A DNA stretch of 34,669 nucleotides from Porphyromonas sp. (GTDB lineage Bacteria; Bacteroidota; Bacteroidia; Bacteroidales; Paludibacteraceae), in contig DYSC01000009.1 in NCBI GenBank assembly GCA_020726365.1, positions 1 to 34,669 on the forward strand, read 5' to 3'. Positions 1 through 8,449 of this stretch are shown here, one piece after another (the first letter of the stretch is position 1; every line of letters starts with the position of its first letter). Position numbers and translations under genes: made by a program. A model generated the notes under the pieces. It made no database searches. It was not told the origin of the DNA and saw nothing but the letters and a program-made list of their open reading frames with translations.

Positions 1-342
1 TTGTGTTATCCAAAGTGCGGCACTTGCCAAAAAGCAGAAAAATGGTTGAAAGCCAACAAAATTGATTACACTTATCGTCCGATAAAAGAAGAAAATCCAA
101 CCAAAGCCGAACTTACGGAATGGTTGGATAAAAGCGGTTTGCCCATTGCTAAATTTTTCAACACAAGTGGATTGTTGTACAAAGAGCACAACATGAAAGA
201 CAAAGTTAAAACATTAGCTAATAACGATTTAATTGAAATCTTAGCTCAGAACGGACTAATGGTTAAACGTCCGATTTTGTTAGCAAGCGACAAAGTGCTT
301 GTTGGCTTTAAGGAAGAAGATTGGGATAAGTTATTTCACTGA
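1..342 (+). CDS. ArsC/Spx-family thioredoxin-fold protein (5' end cut by window)
   Basis: This is the C-terminal 113 residues of an ArsC/YffB/Spx-like protein. The visible N-terminus carries a CYPKCGTCQKAEKWL stretch, the Cys-centred active-site loop and first helix of the thioredoxin fold in this family. Later segments such as LPIAKFFNTSG and KRPILLASDKVLVGF match the conserved Arg-Pro region of ArsC-like reductases. Family members are about 115-120 residues, so only a few N-terminal residues are missing. The first visible codon is TTG, which is probably an internal Leu and not the start. The likely role is reduction of arsenate or a related thiol-dependent function, but Bacteroidota homologues are mostly uncharacterised and true arsenate reductase activity is not established. 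The 3' end overlaps the convergent lipoprotein gene by 7 bp. Confidence 0.85.
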   Translation: MCYPKCGTCQKAEKWLKANKIDYTYRPIKEENPTKAELTEWLDKSGLPIAKFFNTSGLLYKEHNMKDKVKTLANNDLIEILAQNGLMVKRPILLASDKVLVGFKEEDWDKLFH

Positions 343-1793
343 TTATAAGGCCGCCATTCGTAACAACCTGCATCCGGTTGACCATCTACAAAGCGATTAC
401 GTCCATTCAAATCGAGCGGGTATTGCGAAGCTACCGAAGGGTCACCTATATTGCGGGCTGGTGAAACGGAATCGGGCGTAAAGTCAAAATACTTTTTCTT
501 TTCGTAATCGAAGCGGCTATGTTTAAAAATGGTGTCGCCAAACTGATACCAGCGTATATCCTGAAACTGCGATTGCTCATATTTCAGCTTTCGCTTGATG
601 TACGAATTTGTAAAACTACCTTTGTAATCTTTTAAAAAGCGACTCGCAATTGCAAATTCATTGTCAATAGTTCCCGAAACAATACAATTTACAAATTCTG
701 TTTGCATGGGCGCAGTACGTTGCAAACCCATAATCATTACGGCAGGGTATTTATCACGCGAACTTGGTTCAAAATCGTTGTTGGCATAGTGATTGGCAAT
801 GGTCGATTGCTTAAAAACATGCATGCCCCCACTTAAATACACCGTATAACTTCCGGTATTCGAAATTTCACTATTTATTACTGTTAGGTTTGTATTTTGA
901 GCCACAATGCCATAATACACAAAATTGTGAATACGACAATTCTCAACCGTAATATCTGGCAAATTATCTCTGTCGGAGTTGGGTGAATAAAGCCCAACAT
1001 AAGCGCTCGTAATATTAGTGTTTCTCAGACTGTGAACTCCATTCGACGATAACAAATAAACACCTCCCCACTGTCCTGCCACGTAATTGTATGGCACGGG
1101 GTCCAAAAACTTCACCTTATCCAATCTATCGCCGCGCAATTCCACAGGCTGATTAAATGTACCTTCGGTTCGTAAATTTCCATATACAATCAGATTCGAG
1201 TTGTTGTGAAAATATAATTTACAACCGGCAGGCAGGGTTAAAGTTTGTGCTGTATCAACTACCAAATCGCCATAAATAAGATAGGGTTTATCGTTTTTAA
1301 ATTGAATATCATTTTCGAGCAACTCATTTTTAAGCAAATACATGTTTTGTCCAAAAGCCTCCAACAAAACCTGTTGCTTATTTCCATTAAATTCAAAAAC
1401 CACCGAATCTTCAATCAGTATTGGATTATTGTCGTCCGAAGTATTTATGGTTGTTTCCACAAAAATATACATACTGTCGCGGGCTCCAATTTCCAAATCG
1501 TTGAAAACATTCGAAGCGGAAACCGTTCCATCTACATTTAATCTGAATTTAGAACTAGCTCCCTTTGCCAAGCTAATGCGACTTATACGCAATGCCCTAT
1601 TGTTATTATTGTAAATTAAAAATCGCTCGGTAGTACTTCCAAAAGAAGTAAAAATAGTATCGAACGTGAGCGTGTCGGTCGAAAATTCGAGTTTATTTTC
1701 GGGGTTGGTGGTGAATAATTCATCCTGACACGATGCAAAACCTAACACTATTAAAATACAGAAAATAGAAATAAAAATATTCTTAACTGTCAT
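336..1793 (-). CDS. Lipoprotein with right-handed parallel beta-helix
   Basis: Predicted surface or periplasmic lipoprotein of 485 residues. From the Met at 1793 the N-terminus is basic and hydrophobic (MTVKNIFISIFCILIVLGFASC), with a lipobox ending in Cys22. An upstream in-frame Met at 1841 would put 16 extra residues before the signal peptide, so 1793 is preferred. Residues about 35-160 look like an Ig-like or choice-of-anchor domain. From about 180 the protein has repeated short strands of the type LTVINSEISNTGSYTVYLSGG, typical of a parallel beta-helix, and ends in a DLNGRNRFVDGQPDAGCYE motif common in Bacteroidota beta-helix lipoproteins. Such proteins often bind or cleave polysaccharide, but no catalytic residues can be assigned. 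It is convergent with the ArsC-like gene and divergent from the gene at 1926. Confidence 0.85.
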   Translation of the reverse strand: MTVKNIFISIFCILIVLGFASCQDELFTTNPENKLEFSTDTLTFDTIFTSFGSTTERFLIYNNNNRALRISRISLAKGASSKFRLNVDGTVSASNVFNDLEIGARDSMYIFVETTINTSDDNNPILIEDSVVFEFNGNKQQVLLEAFGQNMYLLKNELLENDIQFKNDKPYLIYGDLVVDTAQTLTLPAGCKLYFHNNSNLIVYGNLRTEGTFNQPVELRGDRLDKVKFLDPVPYNYVAGQWGGVYLLSSNGVHSLRNTNITSAYVGLYSPNSDRDNLPDITVENCRIHNFVYYGIVAQNTNLTVINSEISNTGSYTVYLSGGMHVFKQSTIANHYANNDFEPSSRDKYPAVMIMGLQRTAPMQTEFVNCIVSGTIDNEFAIASRFLKDYKGSFTNSYIKRKLKYEQSQFQDIRWYQFGDTIFKHSRFDYEKKKYFDFTPDSVSPARNIGDPSVASQYPLDLNGRNRFVDGQPDAGCYEWRPYNQ

Positions 1794-1892
1794 TTCTTTA
1801 CTTAAAAGATTTATTTTAATAATTATAGAATCAAAACTCATAATTCAATACTGAAAATTAATCGTAATTTCATTAATTCCAAAAGAATAGAT

Positions 1893-1900
1893 TAACTTTG
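1893..1900 (+). promoter_or_regulatory. Bacteroidota -7 promoter element (TAACTTTG)
   Basis: TAACTTTG matches the Bacteroidota TAnnTTTG -7 consensus. A TTTC at 1868-1871, 21 bp upstream, is a one-mismatch -33 element. Transcription would begin near 1907, giving a short leader before the ATG at 1926. Confidence 0.6.
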
Positions 1901-1925
1901 TAAAAATTTAAAACACAAAAGCATT

Positions 1926-2204
1926 ATGGCAAGCCGCAGAAAACTCAAAAAAACAATTCAATTTGTTTGTACAGAACTTATTACTGATGTTTACTTCCGA
2001 CTATTAATTAACAAAAACATCGAAGAAAAAACCGTCGAAGCATTGGTTGTAAAAATTGTTAACACTTCGCGCGAATTTACCCTTCGTTCTAATCGCCCCG
2101 GCGGAAAACAAAATCCTGCATCGGTAAAGTCGTATTATCGCAACCTTTATAAGGCATGGAACGAAAAAATAGCTGAAATAATAAAAGAAACTGAAAGCAT
2201 TTAA
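1926..2204 (+). CDS. Small conserved basic protein of unknown function
   Basis: A 92-residue basic, soluble protein with no signal peptide or membrane segment. It begins MASRRKLKKTIQFVCTELI and contains a central TLRSNRPGGKQNPASVKSYY stretch and a helical C-terminus. I do not recognise a named domain. Support for a real gene comes from its own promoter at 1893-1900, a strong hairpin terminator just after the stop, codon use like its neighbours and a plausible amphipathic composition. Its Lys/Arg content would suit nucleic acid or ribosome binding, but that is only inference. It is convergent with porT, whose stop lies 2 bp away. Confidence 0.75.
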   Translation: MASRRKLKKTIQFVCTELITDVYFRLLINKNIEEKTVEALVVKIVNTSREFTLRSNRPGGKQNPASVKSYYRNLYKAWNEKIAEIIKETESI

Positions 2205-2205
2205 A

Positions 2206-2901
2206 TTATTCAAAGTTAAACGTCAAGGTAATTAACCTTGACGTTAATTTTGAAAGTGCTTGCGTATAAACCTTTTGACTTTCCTGCATCGAACCCGTAT
2301 CACGGTTTTCCAATGGCGTTAGCATATTATTAAATCCTAATGCAAATTTCAGTTCGGGAGCTAATTTAAAAAAGCTGAAATAAATATCGCAGCCAACTCC
2401 CACTTCAACAAAAGGGTCAAAAGGTTTCAACAAAATAGCTAAATTATTATCCCGCCCTAAATCAATATATGCACCTCCACCACCAATAAGATATGGACGC
2501 AAATTTCCGTAACGTTCCGAGCTATATTTAAGATATACGGGCGTACTGATAAGCACCGACGAAACGACTTCCGGGTTTGCTAAATTATTAGTATAACTCA
2601 ACTCCCTATCGCCAATATGCATAGTAGGTGTAAATCGAACATTCAAATGACGTGTGAGCATTAAATCGCTAATAATACCCACCGAAAAACCTGGCAATAA
2701 ATTGGAGACATCGGCCTGATAAACTTTACCCTCAATTTCCTTTAAGCTTGGTACAATTCCAAAATCCATAGTATTAACACCCAACGAAAAACCAAAATGT
2801 AGCCATTTATCGTCACCATGATAACTATTTTGAGCACTCAGCTTACCGATGCAAACAAAAAGAATCAGTAACGACAATAATATTTTTCTTAATTTCGACA
2901 T
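2206..2901 (-). CDS. porT: PorT-like outer membrane protein, type IX secretion system
   Basis: A 231-residue protein with a signal peptide (MSKLRKILLSLLILFVCIGKLSA, cut before QN) and a predicted eight-stranded outer-membrane beta-barrel. The segment HFGFSLGVNTMDFGIVPS after the signal peptide is the most characteristic PorT/SprT feature. Length and the final aromatic strand (LITLTFNFE) also fit. PorT is an outer-membrane component required for the type IX secretion system, which exports C-terminal-domain cargo proteins in Bacteroidota. Barrel proteins diverge quickly, so a generic PorT-family (PF13568-like) barrel remains possible. No T9SS cargo C-terminal domain was recognised in the other proteins of this window. 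Confidence 0.75.
   Translation of the reverse strand: MSKLRKILLSLLILFVCIGKLSAQNSYHGDDKWLHFGFSLGVNTMDFGIVPSLKEIEGKVYQADVSNLLPGFSVGIISDLMLTRHLNVRFTPTMHIGDRELSYTNNLANPEVVSSVLISTPVYLKYSSERYGNLRPYLIGGGGAYIDLGRDNNLAILLKPFDPFVEVGVGCDIYFSFFKLAPELKFALGFNNMLTPLENRDTGSMQESQKVYTQALSKLTSRLITLTFNFE
2219..2245 (+). terminator. Hairpin terminator inside the 3' end of porT
   Basis: AACGTCAAGGT (2219-2229) and its exact complement (2235-2245) form an 11-bp stem with a 5-base loop, followed by AATTTT. It would terminate the 92-residue gene. The hairpin also encodes the last beta-strand region of the convergent porT, so one stretch serves both functions. Confidence 0.65.
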
Positions 2902-2977
2902 ACAATTTTTTTCGTTTTTACCTTCACTTAAACGCCCTAAGCATCAAATTATTGCACAGACAGAAAGCAAAAATGAA

Positions 2978-3355
2978 TTATTTTACGGCAATTGTTTCAA
3001 TTTCGACCAAAGCGCCGAGAGGTAAATCCTTTACAGAAAAAGCTGAACGGGCAGGGCATTCCGATTGGTAGTATTTTTTATACACTTCATTCATTCCGGC
3101 AAAATTGCTGATATCCGATAAAAATACGGTTGACTTAACCACATCGGCAAAAGTATAACCTGCTTCGGTTAATATTGCATTGATATTAGCAAAAACCTGT
3201 TCGGTTTGCGTAGTTATTTCTGTTGCTTCAATTTTTCCTACGCTAGGATTAATGGGCAACTGACCCGAAATGTAAAGTGTTCCTTTTGCTTCAACTGCCT
3301 GACTGTAAGGTCCGATTGCTGCAGGTGCGTTTGTTGTGTTTATTATACGTTTCAT
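2978..3355 (-). CDS. ridA: RidA family enamine/imine deaminase
   Basis: A 125-residue Rid (YjgF/YER057c/UK114) protein, full length for the family. It hydrolyses reactive 2-aminoacrylate and related enamine/imine intermediates made by PLP enzymes, releasing ammonia and a ketoacid, and works as a cytosolic trimer. Diagnostic segments are AAIGPYSQAV near the N-terminus, YISGQLP, the substrate-binding Arg103 in CPARSAFSV and the Glu-containing VEIETIAV C-terminus. The presence of this Arg places it with true RidA and not with inactive Rid subfamilies. It lies 40 bp downstream of the DMP19-family gene in the same direction and may be read through from it. Confidence 0.93.
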   Translation of the reverse strand: MKRIINTTNAPAAIGPYSQAVEAKGTLYISGQLPINPSVGKIEATEITTQTEQVFANINAILTEAGYTFADVVKSTVFLSDISNFAGMNEVYKKYYQSECPARSAFSVKDLPLGALVEIETIAVK

Positions 3356-3395
3356 GTTTATTTATAGGAATTTGAGAAATTATGAAAATTAGAAA

Positions 3396-3899
3396 TTACG
3401 ATTTTACGATTTCTGCAAAATCAGCAATATGTTCGTCAACATACCCTGCAATTAATGCTGTTTGTTGTTCTTCCATCTCAAAATACGATTCTTCGAGGTC
3501 GTCGAATACTTCAAAATCGACGTACATGGCATTAAATTCTTCCTCCGTAGTTTCACGTTCGAGTTCGGCTTTGTTGGCATCGTAAATTTCCTTTGCTTTG
3601 TAAATTAACTTGCCAAGTTCCACTGCACCAAACTGTTTCATGGTTTTTGCAAACGGATTTCCAAAAATATAACCACCGTATCCGTTCTGAATTAATTGCA
3701 CAAAACCGCCATCACGCATTTCGGTCGAAAAAAAGTGCCACGCAAGTAACGTATGTTGCGAACCGTTCAGTTTGCTCATATTTTCGGGTGTCAAATTTCC
3801 ATCAACTGCTTGTAAATATGCATCAATAAATACTTGAAGAAATTCATCCATGCCTTCATCAATTGCCTTCGACAATTCTGAATCATTAACTTGTATCAT
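3396..3899 (-). CDS. DMP19/DUF4375 family protein
   Basis: A 167-residue acidic cytosolic protein. The core HTLLAWHFFSTEMRDGGFVQLIQNGYGGYIFGNPFA is the DUF4375 signature of the DMP19 family, and the C-terminal third is very rich in Glu and Asp. The founding member, DMP19 of Neisseria, mimics DNA through its acidic surface and sequesters a repressor; most relatives have no known function, so DNA mimicry here is only a possibility. The start codon lies 4 bp after the stop of the GH13 gene, which indicates co-transcription with it. The short A/T-rich stretch after its stop contains TTAGAAATT-type repeat sequence. Confidence 0.85.
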   Translation of the reverse strand: MIQVNDSELSKAIDEGMDEFLQVFIDAYLQAVDGNLTPENMSKLNGSQHTLLAWHFFSTEMRDGGFVQLIQNGYGGYIFGNPFAKTMKQFGAVELGKLIYKAKEIYDANKAELERETTEEEFNAMYVDFEVFDDLEESYFEMEEQQTALIAGYVDEHIADFAEIVKS

Positions 3900-3903
3900 T
3901 CTA

Positions 3904-6273
3904 TTAATTTATAAGTACTTCTACTCCGTAAGCAGGAAGTGTCAATACGATTTTTTTTGATTTGCTATCGAATTTACTTCCAAAAGTAGCTTTCAATTTT
4001 TCTGTTTTAAGCGATTTTGGTAATTCCACTTCAAAAGTACTGCTTTTTGCCGAATTATTAATAAATACGATGGCTTCTTTGCAAAAATACTTGCGCGCAT
4101 ATACCCACGTTTCAGGTTTTGTTTCGATATTTATCACATCGCCATACACCAACACAGGGTTATTTTTACGCAAATGTGTGAGTGTTGCAACACTGTTCCA
4201 AAGTTTTGTTTCGCGCTTGTTCCAACCATCAAAGCGCATCATGCGACGGCAATCGGGGTCATTCGCACCTGTCATACCAATTTCATCACCATAATAAATG
4301 ACAGGAATTCCCGGAATAGTAAGATTAAAGGCGTGAAACAATAAGAATTTATCGTAAGCAGTAGAGTCGGTAATGCCAATCTGACGCGTCCACGCTACAA
4401 CTTTCGAATCTTCACCGGGTTTAATGTCGCCCGAAGCCAACGCCATAAAACGCGGTTTATCGTGATTTCCGGAAATATAGCCCATTAAATTGTGCGTCCC
4501 AAAAATATTCAAACTCGAACGAAAAACATCCTGCACGCGGGTAAGGTCTCCACCACCCATTCCTGCAAATGTAGTATTAGCTATATCGTACACATTAAAA
4601 TCGAACTGCCCATCGAGCATGCCCGTGGTGAGGTAGCTCGAAATCAACTTAGAGCTTCCGTAGGTTTCGCCAATCTGATAAGGCAAGTTTCCATTCAGTT
4701 CGCGCTTCATTTTAAGCGTAAGCGTACGCCAAAACTCTTCGTTGATATGCTTACAGGCATCGTGTCGGAAACCATCCAATTTAAATTCTTTCAACCAAAA
4801 AAGAGCTGAATCTGTCATCATTTCTACCACTTTCGGGTTGGAATAGTCCAACGACGGCATAAAAGTATCGAACCAAGTTGTAAGGCGATATTCATCCCAT
4901 TTGGCTACATTCAACGTTCCATCGGGCAAAACAAGTTGTGTAGCAAATTCGGGATGTTGCTTGCATAATGGATGTCCTTCGTGAACATGATTGGCCACAT
5001 AATCGAGCAACACATTCATTTTATTGTCGTGTGCCGTGGCAACCAATGTTTTAAGTTCGTTATTTGTGCCAAAACGAAAATCAACTTTCGACGACGAAAC
5101 AGGCCAATAGCCATGATAACCCGAAAATTTTGTTTTACCAATAGCCGAATAACCATAAGGTTCGAGTGGATTTTGATTGAGAGGCGAAACCCAAAGCGTG
5201 TTAACACCTAACTTTTCGAAATAACCAGCTGCGATTTTCTGCTGCAAACCCGCCAAATCGCCACCCCAAAAATCGGCAGCATGTTTCACATCGGGTAGGT
5301 TTAGCGGCCTGTCGTTGGTTTTATCGCCATTCATAAAACGGTCCAAAAGCATAAAATACATAATCTGAGCATGTTTATCGGTACGTTGCAGTTGGTTTCC
5401 ATCGGTGAGTACTTCGCCATTTTGGAGCGGAATCAGAATATCGTTGCTCACACCAAAATCGTTGCTCGCCCACACACGTAGATACGAACGCTCCAACGCA
5501 CGTGCTTCAGCCGGAATATCAAAGATAATCTTATTGTTTTCAATAACCACAAAATTATCGGGCAAACGGTAATTCTGCCAGTAAACAAAAGCGGTATTTA
5601 TTTTATTTTGTGTAGAAAGCTTAATCTTATTATTTTCAAACTCGTCGGTCAATAATTGTGGAAACGAATCGTTTCTGCCCGCAATTTGCAAAATGGAATT
5701 AAATTTTCCAAAGCCATTATCTACTTTGTTTGGATTATTCGGGTCGTGGTTTTGGTCGCCATCAATTGCCATTTGATACAGGTACGAACCAGGACTAAGA
5801 TTCATGGTAATTTCGTATAAACCATTGTTGTTCAGAGCTAAATCGGGCATTCGCGAAGGCGTCCAATCGTTCATTTGTCCGGCAATTTGTACTTTTTTAA
5901 ATACTTTTCCTTGTGGATTAAAGCTAAAAACATAATCAACTTTATCGGTTTTACGGCAAGGAACTGAAAATGGCACCCCTTTTACCCAAATTTGTACATC
6001 TACCATTTGCTCCATCGAAGCATCGACAAAAAACATTGCAGTAGTTTTATCATCGGCTATCTTAACTTTCAAAAGTTGTGAACTTGCTGTAACAGAATCA
6101 ATTTCAGACACATTTAAGATAAAATCCTGAAGAAAAACTTTGTTTTCACCTACTTCGAGCGTTAACAACGAGTTGAGATTAAGATTGTTTACGCCCTCAG
6201 TGGGATACGTTAATTTGGGCTGACAAGATGCAAATACTAAAAAGAATAGAAATAAATAGCTGAATTTTCTCAT
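3904..6273 (-). CDS. GH13 alpha-amylase-family lipoprotein with N-terminal glycogen-binding-like domain
   Basis: A 789-residue glycoside hydrolase family 13 enzyme acting on alpha-glucans, probably outside the cytoplasm. The signal peptide ends in a lipobox, FASC, with Cys17. Residues about 115-200 resemble a CBM48/AMPK-like beta-sandwich (KVQIAGQMNDWTP, YLYQMAIDGD). Another beta-sandwich follows, then the (beta/alpha)8 barrel from about 300. All four GH13 regions are intact: DYVANH (Asp424, His429), GFRHDACKH (nucleophile Asp505, with Lys508-His509), GET (acid/base Glu536) and NHD (603-605). An all-beta domain C closes the protein. It resembles Bacteroidota neopullulanase or cyclomaltodextrinase-like enzymes but is not next to susCD genes. 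The DMP19-family gene follows 4 bp later. Confidence 0.92.
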   Translation of the reverse strand: MRKFSYLFLFFLVFASCQPKLTYPTEGVNNLNLNSLLTLEVGENKVFLQDFILNVSEIDSVTASSQLLKVKIADDKTTAMFFVDASMEQMVDVQIWVKGVPFSVPCRKTDKVDYVFSFNPQGKVFKKVQIAGQMNDWTPSRMPDLALNNNGLYEITMNLSPGSYLYQMAIDGDQNHDPNNPNKVDNGFGKFNSILQIAGRNDSFPQLLTDEFENNKIKLSTQNKINTAFVYWQNYRLPDNFVVIENNKIIFDIPAEARALERSYLRVWASNDFGVSNDILIPLQNGEVLTDGNQLQRTDKHAQIMYFMLLDRFMNGDKTNDRPLNLPDVKHAADFWGGDLAGLQQKIAAGYFEKLGVNTLWVSPLNQNPLEPYGYSAIGKTKFSGYHGYWPVSSSKVDFRFGTNNELKTLVATAHDNKMNVLLDYVANHVHEGHPLCKQHPEFATQLVLPDGTLNVAKWDEYRLTTWFDTFMPSLDYSNPKVVEMMTDSALFWLKEFKLDGFRHDACKHINEEFWRTLTLKMKRELNGNLPYQIGETYGSSKLISSYLTTGMLDGQFDFNVYDIANTTFAGMGGGDLTRVQDVFRSSLNIFGTHNLMGYISGNHDKPRFMALASGDIKPGEDSKVVAWTRQIGITDSTAYDKFLLFHAFNLTIPGIPVIYYGDEIGMTGANDPDCRRMMRFDGWNKRETKLWNSVATLTHLRKNNPVLVYGDVINIETKPETWVYARKYFCKEAIVFINNSAKSSTFEVELPKSLKTEKLKATFGSKFDSKSKKIVLTLPAYGVEVLIN

Positions 6274-6383
6274 AAGGGCAATTATTTTTAATAGATTTCA
6301 AAAATACTTATTAGAAATTAAATAATAGCTTGTACCTTGTCTACAACACTATATTTTTAATGCAAACGATATAGGAAATGGAT

Positions 6384-6784
6384 TTAATCAATTATTTTTA
6401 AAACAAGTTTCGAAAGATCAGTCATTTTTAAATTCAGATTTTCCACATTTTCGGCAACGACTTTACCTGCAGGAGAAATTAATTTTGCTGATATAGAGGC
6501 GATCTCAGTGTTTGAGTAATTTAATAATGATGTGGAAACGATAATGGCATTTTTGAAAAAAATTGCTTTTTGAAAACATTCGTTTTTTTGAATTCCGCAA
6601 CAGCATCCGTAATATCCACACTCCACTCATCGTAACCACCTACATGATTTCCCACTTTGGTGGTGTAAATATAAACGTCAGCTTCCTGACCAACTCCTTC
6701 GAAATGTAAAAATATTCTGCCTTGTGGGTTTTCCGATGAAATAAGCGTTTTATACCAAGCTGGTCCCTGATAATAATTATTTTA
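6384..6784 (-). pseudogene. Decayed GH2 beta-galactosidase fragment
   Basis: The reverse strand holds two pieces of a glycoside hydrolase family 2 protein in different frames. From 6781 down to about 6580 one frame reads NNYYQGPAWYKTLISS, then FLHFEGVGQEADVYIYT, VGNHVGGYDEWSVDITDAV, which is the GH2 sugar-binding (jelly-roll) domain. The frame is blocked upstream by a stop at 6784-6782. From about 6560 to 6384 another frame reads NAIIVSTSLLNYSNTEIAS and LISPAGKVVAENVENLNLK, which resembles the following Ig-like GH2 domain. The segment between the two domains is deleted, the frame is shifted, and the N-terminus and whole catalytic barrel are absent. It is a relic, not a functional gene. Confidence 0.75.
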
Positions 6785-6951
6785 AATAATTTGTTTCTCA
6801 TTGGCAAAAGTAGAGAAAAATTTAGATTTCATATTTCAACAATCAACCAATTACTTTCAATTTTAATACAAAAGCTACTGGAAGCTCTTATTAAATGTAG
6901 ATATTCAAATTTTACACGAAACTATTTCTTTCGGTTTTGTTTAAAAAATAT

Positions 6952-6959
6952 TATATTTG
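6952..6959 (+). promoter_or_regulatory. -7 promoter element of the serine hydrolase gene (TATATTTG)
   Basis: TATATTTG fits TAnnTTTG exactly, with a TTTC at 6929-6932 (19 bp upstream) as a near-consensus -33. The expected start of transcription is about 6966, some 40 bp before the ATG at 7007. The 6785-7006 stretch is otherwise A/T-rich and I see no gene in it. Confidence 0.6.
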
Positions 6960-7006
6960 CAAAAAAAAAGTATTTCGAAATTACGATCCAAAAATAAGAA
7001 ATCTGT

Positions 7007-8356
7007 ATGAAAAAGTCAATTCTTCGCTTTATTCTTAGTGCTTTAATACTGGCGTTTGCCGGTGGTATTTACTACATTCATTTGCTAACACCTATCATTA
7101 CCGGCTATGCTGCTAAAAATCTCGCTTCGGGAATTTTCGTAGGAAATCGGACGCAGGAAAGTGTAGAATCTATTGATTTGAATTTTTCGTTTATAAAATT
7201 CACCTCCAATACGGTTGATTACGAAAAAAAAGAAGTGGTAAGCCGCTTTTTGTGGGCAAGTTCAAAAGCTGTTTATATTAAGGGATTTGGCTGTACCCTT
7301 GTGAAAGAGTTTGACGAAAACACAATCCGAAACCGACCTTATACTATTGTTCCATTGCCGAAAGTAAACCCCGATACCATTGGGTGGCCGGCTGGCGACA
7401 AACTTACCGATACAATTCCGGCGGGTATAAAAATGGATGTGCTGAATGCAGCACTCGACCGCGCTTTTGCTGATACCGCCGGAACGAAAGGAACTTTTGC
7501 TGTGGCTGTTGCGTATAGAAATCAATTAGTTGCGGAGCGATATAAAACTGGGTTTTCTGCAAATAACCGTTTTTTGAGTTGGTCGATGGCTAAGAGTTTT
7601 ACAAATGCTTTGGTTGGTATTATGGTCAAAAAGGGTATGCTCGACGTGAATAAATCTTGTGGATTTCCGCAATGGCAAAAGGACGGTCGCTCGGCTATTA
7701 CAATCACAAATTTAATGCATATGAATGCAGGGCAGAAGTGGAGCGAGAGTTATGGTAATTTATCTGATGTAAACCTGATGCTTCACAAATATGGTGATAT
7801 GGGACTTTACAGTATCGAAAAACCGTTGGCTGTTCGTCCCGATTCAGTTTGGGTTTATAATTCAGGAGCAACCAATATTGTAAATTATGCCATTCGAAAA
7901 CAGTTTAAAAGCGAATCAGATTATTATGCTTTTCCCCGTAAAGAATTATTTAATCCACTCGGTATGCGCAGTGCTATTTTTGAAACCGATGCTTCGGGTA
8001 CTTTTGCAGGTTCGTCGTATATATATTGTACAATGCGCGATTATGTTCGTTTTGGGTTGCTTTACCTGAATAATGGCAATTGGTTAGGCAATCAGATTTT
8101 GCCAGAAGGTTGGGTTGCCGATGTCCGCAAAGAGGCAAATGGCTCTAAAGGTCAATATGGTTCATTCTTTTGGTTGAATCGTTCGGGTGATTATCCTGAT
8201 GTGCCGCACGATTTATTTATGTGTCGCGGACACGATGGGCAATATATTTATATTATTCCTTCGTTGCAGATGGTGGTGGTGCGTATAGGATTTTCTAAAA
8301 AAAGCTCGTTCGATTTACAAGCATTTTTAGCTTCTGTGGTAAAATCGGTTGAATGA
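7007..8356 (+). CDS. Serine hydrolase, beta-lactamase/penicillin-binding family (membrane-anchored)
   Basis: A 449-residue class C beta-lactamase-fold protein. Residues 8-30 form an uncleaved signal anchor or signal peptide without a lipobox Cys. Residues about 35-130 are a less conserved N-terminal extension typical of the Bacteroidota members. The catalytic domain starts near 140. The nucleophile motif is Ser193-Met-Ala-Lys196, the second motif is Tyr284-Asn-Ser286 (in place of Tyr-Ala-Asn), and His409-Asp-Gly411 replaces the Lys-Thr-Gly triad. This pattern is common in esterases and peptidases of the family, so activity on beta-lactams should not be assumed. It has its own promoter and ends at a hairpin terminator shared with the convergent tRNA, so it is probably monocistronic. 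Confidence 0.88.
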   Translation: MKKSILRFILSALILAFAGGIYYIHLLTPIITGYAAKNLASGIFVGNRTQESVESIDLNFSFIKFTSNTVDYEKKEVVSRFLWASSKAVYIKGFGCTLVKEFDENTIRNRPYTIVPLPKVNPDTIGWPAGDKLTDTIPAGIKMDVLNAALDRAFADTAGTKGTFAVAVAYRNQLVAERYKTGFSANNRFLSWSMAKSFTNALVGIMVKKGMLDVNKSCGFPQWQKDGRSAITITNLMHMNAGQKWSESYGNLSDVNLMLHKYGDMGLYSIEKPLAVRPDSVWVYNSGATNIVNYAIRKQFKSESDYYAFPRKELFNPLGMRSAIFETDASGTFAGSSYIYCTMRDYVRFGLLYLNNGNWLGNQILPEGWVADVRKEANGSKGQYGSFFWLNRSGDYPDVPHDLFMCRGHDGQYIYIIPSLQMVVVRIGFSKKSSFDLQAFLASVVKSVE

Positions 8357-8406
8357 AATGTAAGGGAAAAATAAGGTCTTATTTTCGTCACAAAAATAAA
8401 TATTAA

Positions 8407-8437
8407 AAACACTTACCCGAAAATCGGATAAGTGTTT
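8407..8437. terminator. Bidirectional terminator between serine hydrolase and tRNA
   Basis: AAACACTTA (8407-8415) pairs with TAAGTGTTT (8429-8437), and after one C/A mismatch CCGA pairs with TCGG around an AAA loop. T-rich sequence follows on the reverse strand and moderately on the forward strand, so it can serve both convergent transcripts. Confidence 0.7.
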
Positions 8438-8449
8438 GTTATTCAAGGG

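Noticed and set aside
6791-6997. 68-codon forward frame upstream of the serine hydrolase
   Set aside because: Very rich in Phe, Ile and Lys as expected of AT-rich non-coding DNA; it overlaps the promoter at 6952-6959.
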